Assembly (NCBI GenBank): GCA_946404495.1
Contig: CAMJDT010000019.1
Coordinates: forward strand, 1 to 40,987
Origin: an uncultured Bacteroidales bacterium
GTDB taxonomy: Bacteria > Bacteroidota > Bacteroidia > Bacteroidales > Paludibacteraceae
Direction of reading: 5' to 3'
DNA: 40,987 bases
Made by a program: the position numbers and the translations under genes
The notes under the pieces: model-generated
Databases searched by the model: none
What the model was told of the DNA's origin: nothing
Seen by the model: the letters and a program-made list of their open reading frames with translations, nothing else
In this document: positions 33,115 through 38,804 of the stretch, in pieces
Layout of the letters: every line of letters begins with the position of its first letter
Numbering within the stretch: position 1 is the stretch's first letter

Positions 33115-34905
33115 TTAGAACCCGAAGCTGAATCCGATGGTCCCGATTAAATTCTTGCCCTGATAATAGATCGGCTGATACCTATTGAGTATCTCCTGCG
33201 CTGTGCCGGTCAACTCACCCTCCGTCGCTGCCGTCGGATGATCGTACGCGCGGGCGTTGTTATACGTAAGGTTCGCACGCACGTACATATTGGGATGCAC
33301 CTCGTAGAATAGGTCAAACGCAAACTCCTCGTTGCGGTAAATCACCTCATTAAAAGGCTTCTGCGAGATGATCTGCTTGATATTTCCGCGCACGTAGTCG
33401 TAGGAGTTGTACTTGGTGTCATTATTGTACGAAAGCCTCAGTTGCATACCGCGAATAGGCTTGTAGGACAACTCTGCATAGATATTCTGCGCATTATCGC
33501 CCAAATAATGCCCCATCAAATAGGAGTTCGATGTATAGGCCAAAGCCGGAATCGAGTGCGTGTAACAGGCTATGTAACTGCGCATAAACTCACCCTTCAG
33601 GCTCAGGCCCTTGAGCGGCCAACCCGACCAATCGAAGCCCACCAGATACGACACGGGGTTGTTCTGAGGATTGGACTTCTTGAAGCGGTCCCACTTGATC
33701 TCGTCGATATAGAAACTGCCGTACAGCTTAAGGTGGTCCACAGGCCTAAGCGTGATCGTAAAGAACGCCTGCGAGTTCTGATTCTCCTGACCCAAGCCCT
33801 TCGTCAGCAGGTGGTCCAGCGACTTATAGAACGCAATCGGGATGAAATACACCGCCTGCGGATTGCGCTCCGCATAGACGATGGAGTTACCGAAGGCGAA
33901 ACTGATGTACTTACAGGGCATGAACGAGAACATATTCGCCGCCATATACTTCGGCCGCGCACGGTATTCACGTTCCTTGCCGTTTTCGATATAGTAATCC
34001 GTCGAATCCACTACGTTCGACACCAACCAGGCGTGGAAATAATCAAACTGGAACCACCACACCGGCGTCAGCTGTATGCTCAACTGCGGCACGGCGGGGT
34101 TATGGCCGGACAGGATATTGGACGCATGCACGGCATCGCCCCACTTGATACTTTCGCGGCTCATGCTCACGCTTCCCCACCAGGCATAGACGCTGATACC
34201 GCCCTTCGAGTCGGAGAAGTCGCCGCCGTAGTTGGCCTCCTTGTATTGCACACCCGGCAGGTTGTTCAGGTACTGACCTTTGGTCAGTTTGGCACCATCG
34301 ATCTTGGCGTAGCCGTCCGGATAATAGGCATTCCTCAGTCCTATCTCGCCGTTCCACGATATGTCGCGCAGGCTACCCCAGATGGATACGTGGTTCACGA
34401 TGTCCATCCTCAACTCCGCGCCCCACCAGCGCTTCAGAATAAGTCCCTTCTTGCTGCCGATGAGGTCCATGCCCAAGATCGGACGCAGCTGCATCTTGAA
34501 TGCAGGCCGCTTGCCGTCTTTCTTACGAGTACTATAGCTGAACTGCGGATCGCAGAGCGAGAGGTTGAAGGTCTCGTGGTCGGTGTATTGGACGAAGTTG
34601 TTCTGAATCGTGTCCAGTTCCAAGGCAAACTCATTGAGGAAGAACGCTACGTCCTTCTTCTGACGTTTGTTTAGAAGCGAGTCTTTCCCTTGTGCCTCCA
34701 CCATCATCTGCGCCACCTGCTGCCGCGAGTACGGGCGTACTGCCGGATTGATACGAATCACGCCGTCCGTGGCCAACTCATCAATCAACGCATACAGATA
34801 TGTCTCCGTTAGCGGCACCGGGATATTCTGCGCCCGGCAAATTGAAAATTGAAAAATGAAAATTGAAAGGAATAGTATTCCTAACAATCTCTGACCATAT
34901 TTCAT
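33115..34905 (-). CDS. Wzi-like outer-membrane beta-barrel protein
   Basis: 596 residues. A signal peptide (hydrophobic core LGILFLSIFIFQFSI, end near CRAQ) is followed by a short helical region (PVPLTETYLYALIDELATDG) seen at the start of Bacteroidales capsule-assembly Wzi-family proteins. A long barrel with alternating aromatic strands ends in NLIGTIGFSFGF, with terminal Phe as for BAM substrates. Wzi-like barrels anchor or export surface polysaccharide; the assignment is by resemblance. The start is ATG 34905, the last unit of the AAGGTGA array. Four heptamers of a second array encode part of the signal peptide. Confidence 0.72.
   Translation of the reverse strand: MKYGQRLLGILFLSIFIFQFSICRAQNIPVPLTETYLYALIDELATDGVIRINPAVRPYSRQQVAQMMVEAQGKDSLLNKRQKKDVAFFLNEFALELDTIQNNFVQYTDHETFNLSLCDPQFSYSTRKKDGKRPAFKMQLRPILGMDLIGSKKGLILKRWWGAELRMDIVNHVSIWGSLRDISWNGEIGLRNAYYPDGYAKIDGAKLTKGQYLNNLPGVQYKEANYGGDFSDSKGGISVYAWWGSVSMSRESIKWGDAVHASNILSGHNPAVPQLSIQLTPVWWFQFDYFHAWLVSNVVDSTDYYIENGKEREYRARPKYMAANMFSFMPCKYISFAFGNSIVYAERNPQAVYFIPIAFYKSLDHLLTKGLGQENQNSQAFFTITLRPVDHLKLYGSFYIDEIKWDRFKKSNPQNNPVSYLVGFDWSGWPLKGLSLKGEFMRSYIACYTHSIPALAYTSNSYLMGHYLGDNAQNIYAELSYKPIRGMQLRLSYNNDTKYNSYDYVRGNIKQIISQKPFNEVIYRNEEFAFDLFYEVHPNMYVRANLTYNNARAYDHPTAATEGELTGTAQEILNRYQPIYYQGKNLIGTIGFSFGF
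34842..34869 (-). repeat. Heptamer array inside the signal-peptide codons of the Wzi-like gene
   Basis: Minus strand: CTTTCAA, TTTTCAT, TTTTCAA, TTTTCAA. It encodes most of the hydrophobic stretch SIFIFQFSI. As 7 is not a multiple of 3, gain or loss of one unit would frameshift the gene. Confidence 0.85.
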
Positions 34906-34951
34906 CCTTTCACCTTTCACCTTTCACTTTTCACCTTTCACCTTTCACTTT
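34903..34951 (-). repeat. Heptamer junction array AAGGTGA x7 between Skp-like and Wzi-like genes
   Basis: Minus strand from 34951: AAAGTGA (its TGA is the stop of the Skp-like gene), AAGGTGA, AAGGTGA, AAAGTGA, AAGGTGA, AAGGTGA, AAGGATG (its ATG is the next start). Units also resemble the anti-SD-complementary GAAAGG/AGGTGA, so several overlapping ribosome sites are possible here. Confidence 0.93.
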
Positions 34952-35559
34952 GCGCGTTTGTTGAGTCCCTCTACCACATCGTCCGTGATATCGTATCCGC
35001 CTACCTTATTCAGGATCACGGCGTCGTTCAGGATCACGTGGTAACGACCGTCCTTGTTGTACTCCTTGAGGAACTGTTGCACGCTGTCGATGAGTTGCAG
35101 GTTGAGTTGCTGTTGCTCCATGAGGAAGTCCTCACGGAGTTGTGCCTGCAGGTTCTCCAGCTCCTGTTGCTGACGCAGCAGGCGCTCCTGCTTCTGTTGC
35201 AGACGAGCCTGTTCGCTCTCCGCACGCTCACGGCTGAGGAAGGCGTTGCTCTCTAACTTACGTTGGAAATCGGCGGCATCCCTTTGGAAACTCTCGTAGT
35301 CGCGTTGGAAGGCCTTGTATTGTCCGTCCAGACGAACCGTAGCATCTTCCTGCTTCGACATCAGGCGCTCGTTGGCCTCGATGGCAAAGGTGTAATGCAA
35401 CAGGATACTGTCGCTGTTCACAAACGCAATCGGCAGATGTTCACCCGAGATCTGTACTTCCTCGGTCTTCACCTGCTTCGGTGCTACAAAATGCAAAATA
35501 AACAAGGCAACTACAGCCGCTGCCAACACACAGTCAATAATAATCTGAATTCGTTTCAT
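34945..35559 (-). CDS. OmpH/Skp-like periplasmic chaperone
   Basis: 204 residues. An N-terminal hydrophobic signal/anchor (IIIDCVLAAAVVALFILHF) is followed by GEHLPIAFVNSDSIL, the usual OmpH/Skp first strand. A long Gln/Glu/Arg-rich coiled coil (about 60-150; LQQKQERLLRQQQELENLQAQL) follows, then the C-terminal strand region YHVILNDAVILNKVGGYDITDDVV. Skp trimers carry unfolded outer-membrane proteins; being just upstream of a barrel gene fits. The hydrophobic start has no clear cleavage site, so it may stay anchored. The start is ATG 35559, 8 nt after the upstream stop. Confidence 0.85.
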   Translation of the reverse strand: MKRIQIIIDCVLAAAVVALFILHFVAPKQVKTEEVQISGEHLPIAFVNSDSILLHYTFAIEANERLMSKQEDATVRLDGQYKAFQRDYESFQRDAADFQRKLESNAFLSRERAESEQARLQQKQERLLRQQQELENLQAQLREDFLMEQQQLNLQLIDSVQQFLKEYNKDGRYHVILNDAVILNKVGGYDITDDVVEGLNKRAK

Positions 35560-35585
35560 TTTAAATATCAATTATCAATTATCAA
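35557..35585 (-). repeat. Heptamer junction array TTGATAA x3 between small membrane protein and Skp-like genes
   Basis: Minus strand: TTGATAA (35585-35579), TTGATAA, TTGATAT, then TTAAAATG with the start codon. The array begins within the last codons of the upstream gene (encoding LIIDN) and the stop TGA (35570-35568) falls in the third unit. The unit is the same as at the lpdA-nadA junction. Confidence 0.85.
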
Positions 35586-35783
35586 ATAATCGTTCCGTAA
35601 GGATAAGAATTTCCTTGCTTTTCTGTCTTGCGCCGTAGCGCACTCGATCCCACGCTCGCGCATCAGCTTATTCTCGCTGATATGTTCGCTGCGGAACTTA
35701 TGGTCTTTGCGTAATATCACCCCCACGCTCAGCAGCACCACGCTCCCCGCTACAATCGCCAATATGATCAAAAAAGTTTGCAA
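35568..35783 (-). CDS. Small single-pass membrane protein
   Basis: 71 residues. One N-terminal membrane helix (FLIILAIVAGSVVLLSVGVIL) then a basic cytosolic tail with HISENKLMRERGIECATAQDRKARK, containing one cysteine. Similar short proteins occur in Bacteroidales but I cannot name a function. No in-frame ATG exists between the upstream stop and the helix; the best start is TTG at 35783, directly after a 9-nt repeat array. The last codons are made of TTGATAA heptamers, so the C-terminus may vary between strains. Confidence 0.7.
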   Translation of the reverse strand: MQTFLIILAIVAGSVVLLSVGVILRKDHKFRSEHISENKLMRERGIECATAQDRKARKFLSLRNDYLIIDN

Positions 35784-35786
35784 CTT

Positions 35787-35813
35787 GTTGTTTTCGTTCT
35801 TTTCGTTGTTTTC
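35787..35813 (-). repeat. Nonamer junction array x3 before the small membrane protein
   Basis: Minus-strand units GAAAACAAC, GAAAAGAAC, GAAAACAAC lie between the kinase stop (35823-35821) and the TTG start at 35783. The unit is a multiple of three and stays open in the frame of the downstream gene, so it could also encode an N-terminal extension if an upstream start were used. Confidence 0.75.
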
Positions 35814-35820
35814 GTAATGA

Positions 35821-36756
35821 CTATACTAAACCGTCTATCGGCTCCTTAACAATCGTCCCCACCCGATAACCTCCTTCATTCAAGACGGCCTCTAACACAT
35901 CTCGGTAGTACCACGCGATCGATCCCACGAACGCAATCGGCATCTCTTTCTCCTCGTACTGTGCAATCACCCGGTCGCGGAATGCCCCGAAATGCCGCCT
36001 CAGCAGCGCCTCGATGGCCGCATCACCTCGGTTGTCGGCACAGAATCGGCTCAGCGACGCCAAGTACCGGTTCGCCATCGGCTGACGATACACCTTCTCT
36101 ATTATATGCGCCTGCAACTGCATCATTACATCATTAAGCGACGCAGTCGCGCTCATTTCATCATTATTAAAAACCCATTCAGCAAATCGGGTTTTCATCT
36201 CCTCCCCCATCAATCCCTTCAGCACATCGCCTACCAGCGTCCGTCCCAACACGGCTCCGCTACCTTCGTCGCCCAATATATAGCCCAATGACGGCACTTG
36301 CTTCACGATCTTCTCCCCGTCCCATAGGCAGCTCGCGCTTCCCGTGCCCAAGATGCAAGCCACACCTCTCTCTCTTCCCAGCACCGCCTTCGCCGCACCT
36401 ACCATATCCGACTGCACGGTCACCATCATTCCATCATTAAGTGCGTCAGCACGGCTCATTTTGTCATTGAGGCGAAGCCGGCTCATTCCATCAAAGACCT
36501 CCGTCAGGATGTCCTTGATGATCATTGCCTTTTCCGGCGTACATCCTGCCCCGTAGAACTCGATTGCCTCGAGCCTGCCGACCCACAGATACTTACCCAT
36601 TTGCGGCAGCAGTACGTCGTTCAACACCCGACGTATATCCTCCTCCGACCGATGAAACGGATTGAGTCCTTCTGTCATGAAGTCGCTCCTCTGTCCGCTC
36701 TTCGTCACCAATGCCCAATGGGTCTTTGTCGACCCCGAATCAGCTATCAATTTCAT
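35821..36756 (-). CDS. BadF/BadG-type ATPase, N-acetylglucosamine kinase
   Basis: 311 residues. ASKHA fold: phosphate-1 loop LIADSGSTKTHWALV at residues 3-17, FYGAGCTPEK, phosphate-2/adenosine region GVACILGTGSASCLWDG and GYILGDEGSGAVLG, and the late IAFVGSIAWYYRDVL. Bacteroidales members, as I recall them, are near 280 residues; the excess here is explained by two in-frame insertions, near residues 89-111 (DGMSRLRLNDKMSRADALND) and near 195-212 (NNDEMSATASLNDVMM), which are copies of one DNA repeat. The likely role is phosphorylation of N-acetylglucosamine from host or peptidoglycan glycans. The start is ATG 36756; an in-frame GTG at 36765 would leave a leader of only a few bases. Confidence 0.88.
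   Translation of the reverse strand: MKLIADSGSTKTHWALVTKSGQRSDFMTEGLNPFHRSEEDIRRVLNDVLLPQMGKYLWVGRLEAIEFYGAGCTPEKAMIIKDILTEVFDGMSRLRLNDKMSRADALNDGMMVTVQSDMVGAAKAVLGRERGVACILGTGSASCLWDGEKIVKQVPSLGYILGDEGSGAVLGRTLVGDVLKGLMGEEMKTRFAEWVFNNDEMSATASLNDVMMQLQAHIIEKVYRQPMANRYLASLSRFCADNRGDAAIEALLRRHFGAFRDRVIAQYEEKEMPIAFVGSIAWYYRDVLEAVLNEGGYRVGTIVKEPIDGLV
36121..36165 (-). repeat. In-frame palindromic repeat insertion, copy 1, in the kinase gene
   Basis: 45 bp on the plus strand: left arm CATCATTACATCATTAAG, a 13-nt centre forming GCGAC/GTCGC, and right arm CTCATTTCATCATT. Encodes NDEMSATASLNDVMM. Arms match copy 2 at 17 of 18 and 11-12 of 14 positions; the centre differs but is again self-complementary. 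Confidence 0.85.
36424..36492 (-). repeat. In-frame palindromic repeat insertion, copies 2 and 3, in the kinase gene
   Basis: Copy 2 (36424-36468) has the arms of copy 1 and a centre forming GTGC/GCAC. Copy 3 (36461-36492) shares its left arm with the right arm of copy 2, has a shorter centre (GGC-GAA-GCC), and ends CTCATTCCATCA. Encodes DGMSRLRL-NDKMSRADAL-NDGMM, showing the same repeat at protein level. Confidence 0.85.
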
Positions 36757-36767
36757 GCTTCGCACAT

Positions 36768-36818
36768 TTTAGCCTGCAAAGATACGACTTTTTTTTGACA
36801 TACACAAAAAAAATCGCA
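36768..36818 (-). repeat. 51-bp promoter cassette, copy 1
   Basis: Differs from 37800-37850 at only two of 51 positions (A/G in the -7 element and T/C in the spacer). It contains the complete promoter of the kinase gene plus AAAAAATCGCA, which is half of the terminator hairpin at 36808-36845. Confidence 0.92.
36777..36808 (-). promoter_or_regulatory. Bacteroidota promoter for the sugar-kinase operon
   Basis: Minus strand: TTTG at 36808-36805, a 20-nt spacer, TATCTTTG at 36784-36777; ATG at 36756. The -33 element is made from the end of the T-tract of the upstream gene's terminator. Confidence 0.82.
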
Positions 36819-36845
36819 GAATTTTATGCAAACCTGCGATTTTTT
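36808..36845 (-). terminator. Terminator of the aldo/keto reductase gene
   Basis: Perfect 12-bp stem AAAAAATCGCAG (36808-36819) with CTGCGATTTTTT (36834-36845), loop 14 nt, followed on the minus strand by a continuous T-tract. The upstream arm lies in the last codons of the reductase (KNRRFA and stop), and the T-tract runs into the -33 box of the kinase promoter. Confidence 0.85.
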
Positions 36846-37786
36846 AAATTATCCTCCAGCTGCTCCACCGAGCTGACGCCTACCAGTACAGACGTGACGC
36901 CTCGCTGCTCCAGCACCCAATGCAGTGCTTCCTGCGCGATCGTGCGACCGGCGGAATTAGCCTGCTCTCCGAGTCGAGTGAGATACTCCTTCAGCTCCGG
37001 CGTCAGGCGTTCCGGTTTGAGATAGCGGTTCTGCGCCATGCGGCTGTCCAAGGGTATACCGTTGAGATAACGGTCACTGAGCAGTCCCTGCGCAAGAGGC
37101 GAATAAGCGATGAATCCGATACCCTCCTGATGGCAGAAATCCAGGATGCCGGTATCTATCGGTCCGCGGTCTAACATGTTCAGTTTGCCCTGATAAATCA
37201 GCAGCGGCACATCCCTTTCCCTTAGGTAGGTAACAGCCTTCCGTAGCGGTTCCAATGGCCAGTTGGAGATGCCCAAATACAGCGCCTTGCCGCTGCGAAC
37301 AATATCCACCATTGCTTGTAGAGTCTCTTCGATAGGCGTTTCGGGGTCATAACGATGCGAATAGAACAGGTCCACATAGTCCAGGTGCATGCGCCTTAGC
37401 GACTGATCCAGGCTCGCCATCAGGTACTTACGACTCCCCCACTCTCCGTACAATCCGGGCCACATATTGTACCCCGCCTTCGTGGAGATAAACAACTCAT
37501 CTCTGTACGGACGAAAATCCTCGTCCATGAGTCGGCCGAAGGTCATCTCTGCCGAACCGAATGGCATGCCGTAGTTATTGGCAAAATCAAAATGAACGAT
37601 ACCTCTGTCAAAGGCATAGCGTGTGATCTCGCGGCTGCGCTCAAACGGCGCATCGGCTCCGAAGTTATGCCAGAATCCCAGACTGATCTTCGGCAGCCTC
37701 ACTCCACTCCTGCCGCAACGGTTGTAGAACGTCTCCATCTGCGCGTATCGCGCCTCGGATGCCATGTAAAGTGATTCGTTTTTCAT
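36824..37786 (-). CDS. Aldo/keto reductase (YghZ-like)
   Basis: 320 residues, TIM-barrel AKR. Catalytic tetrad: Asp and Tyr in FDFANNYGMPFGSAE, Lys in LFISTKAGYN, His in VDLFYSHRYDP. PGLYGEWGSRKYLMASLDQSLRRM and ALYLGISNW are typical of the YghZ/voltage-channel-beta-like branch, which reduces aldehydes such as L-glyceraldehyde 3-phosphate or methylglyoxal with NADPH. The substrate here is inferred only. The start is ATG 37786, about 16 nt after the predicted transcript start; the longer frame from 37870 crosses the promoter. An alternative ATG lies at 37765. Confidence 0.9.
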   Translation of the reverse strand: MKNESLYMASEARYAQMETFYNRCGRSGVRLPKISLGFWHNFGADAPFERSREITRYAFDRGIVHFDFANNYGMPFGSAEMTFGRLMDEDFRPYRDELFISTKAGYNMWPGLYGEWGSRKYLMASLDQSLRRMHLDYVDLFYSHRYDPETPIEETLQAMVDIVRSGKALYLGISNWPLEPLRKAVTYLRERDVPLLIYQGKLNMLDRGPIDTGILDFCHQEGIGFIAYSPLAQGLLSDRYLNGIPLDSRMAQNRYLKPERLTPELKEYLTRLGEQANSAGRTIAQEALHWVLEQRGVTSVLVGVSSVEQLEDNLKNRRFA

Positions 37787-37799
37787 ATTGTCGTAGTGC

Positions 37800-37850
37800 T
37801 TTAGCCTGCAAAGGTACGACTTTTTTCTGACATACACAAAAAAAATCGCA
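37800..37850 (-). repeat. 51-bp promoter cassette, copy 2
   Basis: Near-identical to 36768-36818. It begins TTTAGCCTGCAAAGGTACG and ends AAAAATCGCA. The second terminator arm present near copy 1 is absent here. Confidence 0.92.
37809..37840 (-). promoter_or_regulatory. Bacteroidota promoter for the aldo/keto reductase
   Basis: Minus strand: TTTG at 37840-37837, a 20-nt spacer, TACCTTTG at 37816-37809. Part of the duplicated cassette. Confidence 0.82.
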
Positions 37851-37926
37851 TTATTTTCGTCAAAAGTCAAAGATTTGAAATCGTAAATTCCGTCTCTTTT
37901 TGAAGCGGTTGAGATAGGGACTAAAG

Positions 37927-37952
37927 TATATTATATATAAATATATAATATA
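37927..37952. repeat. AT-only perfect palindrome
   Basis: TATATTATATAT (37927-37938), spacer AA, ATATATAATATA (37941-37952): a 12-bp perfect inverted repeat with a 2-nt loop in a strongly AT-rich setting. It could extrude as a cruciform or bind a dimeric protein. Confidence 0.85.
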
Positions 37953-38011
37953 GTATTTATACCACAAAAAAAAGGTCGTTATTGGTTCGACAGAGGGTCG
38001 TCATTGGTCTT

Positions 38012-38055
38012 GACCGTCGGGCGACCGTCGGGTGACCGTCGGATGACCGTCGGTG
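38012..38055. repeat. Tandem 11-mer GACCGTCGGNN x4
   Basis: GACCGTCGGGC, GACCGTCGGGT, GACCGTCGGAT, GACCGTCGGTG without interruption. The first nine positions are identical in all four copies. Confidence 0.92.
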
Positions 38056-38280
38056 AAATCCGCTATTGCCCCGCTATTTGATGGTGAAAAAATCGCAGAT
38101 TTTCAGTAAAAACTTGCGGCCGCCCAGTACCGCGAGCCGAGATTGTTTCCGGTTTCTTGCCCGATTCAACCGCGACCATCTCGCGACCATTACGGACGTC
38201 TTAGGTCGGTCTTTTTCATGCCCCTACCCTGCCTCGAGTCTCTTTCCGCTGTCCGCCGTCAGCCAGTTATCCATGAGATA

Positions 38281-38346
38281 TTTTTGTAGGGTTTTTATAT
38301 ACTTTTTGTAGAGTTTTCAGCGACTTTTCGTAGGCTTTTCGCCATC
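38281..38346. repeat. Degenerate tandem 22-mer x3
   Basis: Copies start at 38281, 38303 and 38325; each begins TTTT(T/C)GTAG and has a second TTTT about 11 nt later. The sequence is degenerate but the 22-nt register is exact. Confidence 0.7.
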
Positions 38347-38549
38347 AGAAAAAAATGACAAACCTAAGAGCGATAGAGAGTGAACTAGAGAACGGTTCGA
38401 GATTGGATCGAGAATTCCTCGTAAACGGCTCGGTAAAGTCGGAGAAAAGTTCAGTGCGCATAGTGCACAACAAGATTAAGGGATAAAATAGCCGCAACAA
38501 TGCGACCGAATGAGACAAACAACCGGTAGTGAAGACAAAGGAAGAATCT

Positions 38550-38798
38550 TTAGTCGCGTTTGTGAATGACAGCGGATTCGTCAAGATGGAGAGCAGATTG
38601 GTCGTCAATGGGAATCCACCAGAGTTCTTTGATCTTATGACGGAGGTGTTGACGGTTGAGGAAATTGATCATCCATTCCATGCGCATAAAACTGCGCTCC
38701 AACAGGAAGAACTCACGCCATTGTTTGTCGTTCAACTCCACAATGTCAAACGAAGGAGTTGTGGCGGTGTAATATCGGAATCTGACGGCTAAGAGCAT
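38550..38798 (-). CDS. Possible small protein or gene remnant downstream of the SGNH gene
   Basis: 82 codons from ATG 38798, 7 nt after the stop of the SGNH-type gene and co-directional with it. The translation has a protein-like composition (SFDIVELNDKQWREFFLLER, WMINFLNRQHLRHKIKELWW) but I recognise no family and see no ribosome-binding signal. It could be the true last gene of the acyltransferase group or the remnant of a larger gene next to the repeat-rich region. The opposite strand is also open over nearly the same interval. Confidence 0.35.
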   Translation of the reverse strand: MLLAVRFRYYTATTPSFDIVELNDKQWREFFLLERSFMRMEWMINFLNRQHLRHKIKELWWIPIDDQSALHLDESAVIHKRD

Positions 38799-38804
38799 AG
38801 GAGG

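Larger units (their letters stand above)
37851..38549. other. Gene-free region dense in degenerate tandem repeats
   Basis: No credible coding frame. Contents in order: an AT-only palindrome (37927-37952); a 22-bp-spaced direct repeat GGTCGTTATTGGTT / GGTCGTCATTGGTC (37974, 37996); four 11-mers starting GACCGTCGG (38012-38055); two 11-mers starting CCGCTATT (38060, 38071); AAAAAATCGCAG again (38087-38098); two 11-mers CGCGACCATCT / CGCGACCATTA near 38170-38192; three degenerate 22-mers starting TTTTTGTAG (38281-38346). Periods of 11 and 22 recur. No function is apparent. Confidence 0.7.

Noticed and set aside
34100..34357. Minus-strand frame in another register inside the Wzi-like gene
   Set aside because: Out-of-frame shadow; the main frame is uninterrupted for 596 codons.
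33442..34674. Open frame of 410 codons antisense to the Wzi-like gene
   Set aside because: The minus-strand protein has a signal peptide and barrel pattern ending in Phe; the plus-strand frame is His/Arg-rich shadow.
37900..38300. Replication origin (AT-rich palindrome plus TTATCCAT near 38268)
   Set aside because: Only one imperfect DnaA-box-like site, no dnaA or dnaN nearby, and the repeats have no DnaA-box sequence.
38345..38608. Minus-strand frame of 87 codons in the repeat region
   Set aside because: The translation is low-complexity Ser/Phe/Leu, overlaps degenerate repeats and overlaps the candidate frame at 38550-38798.
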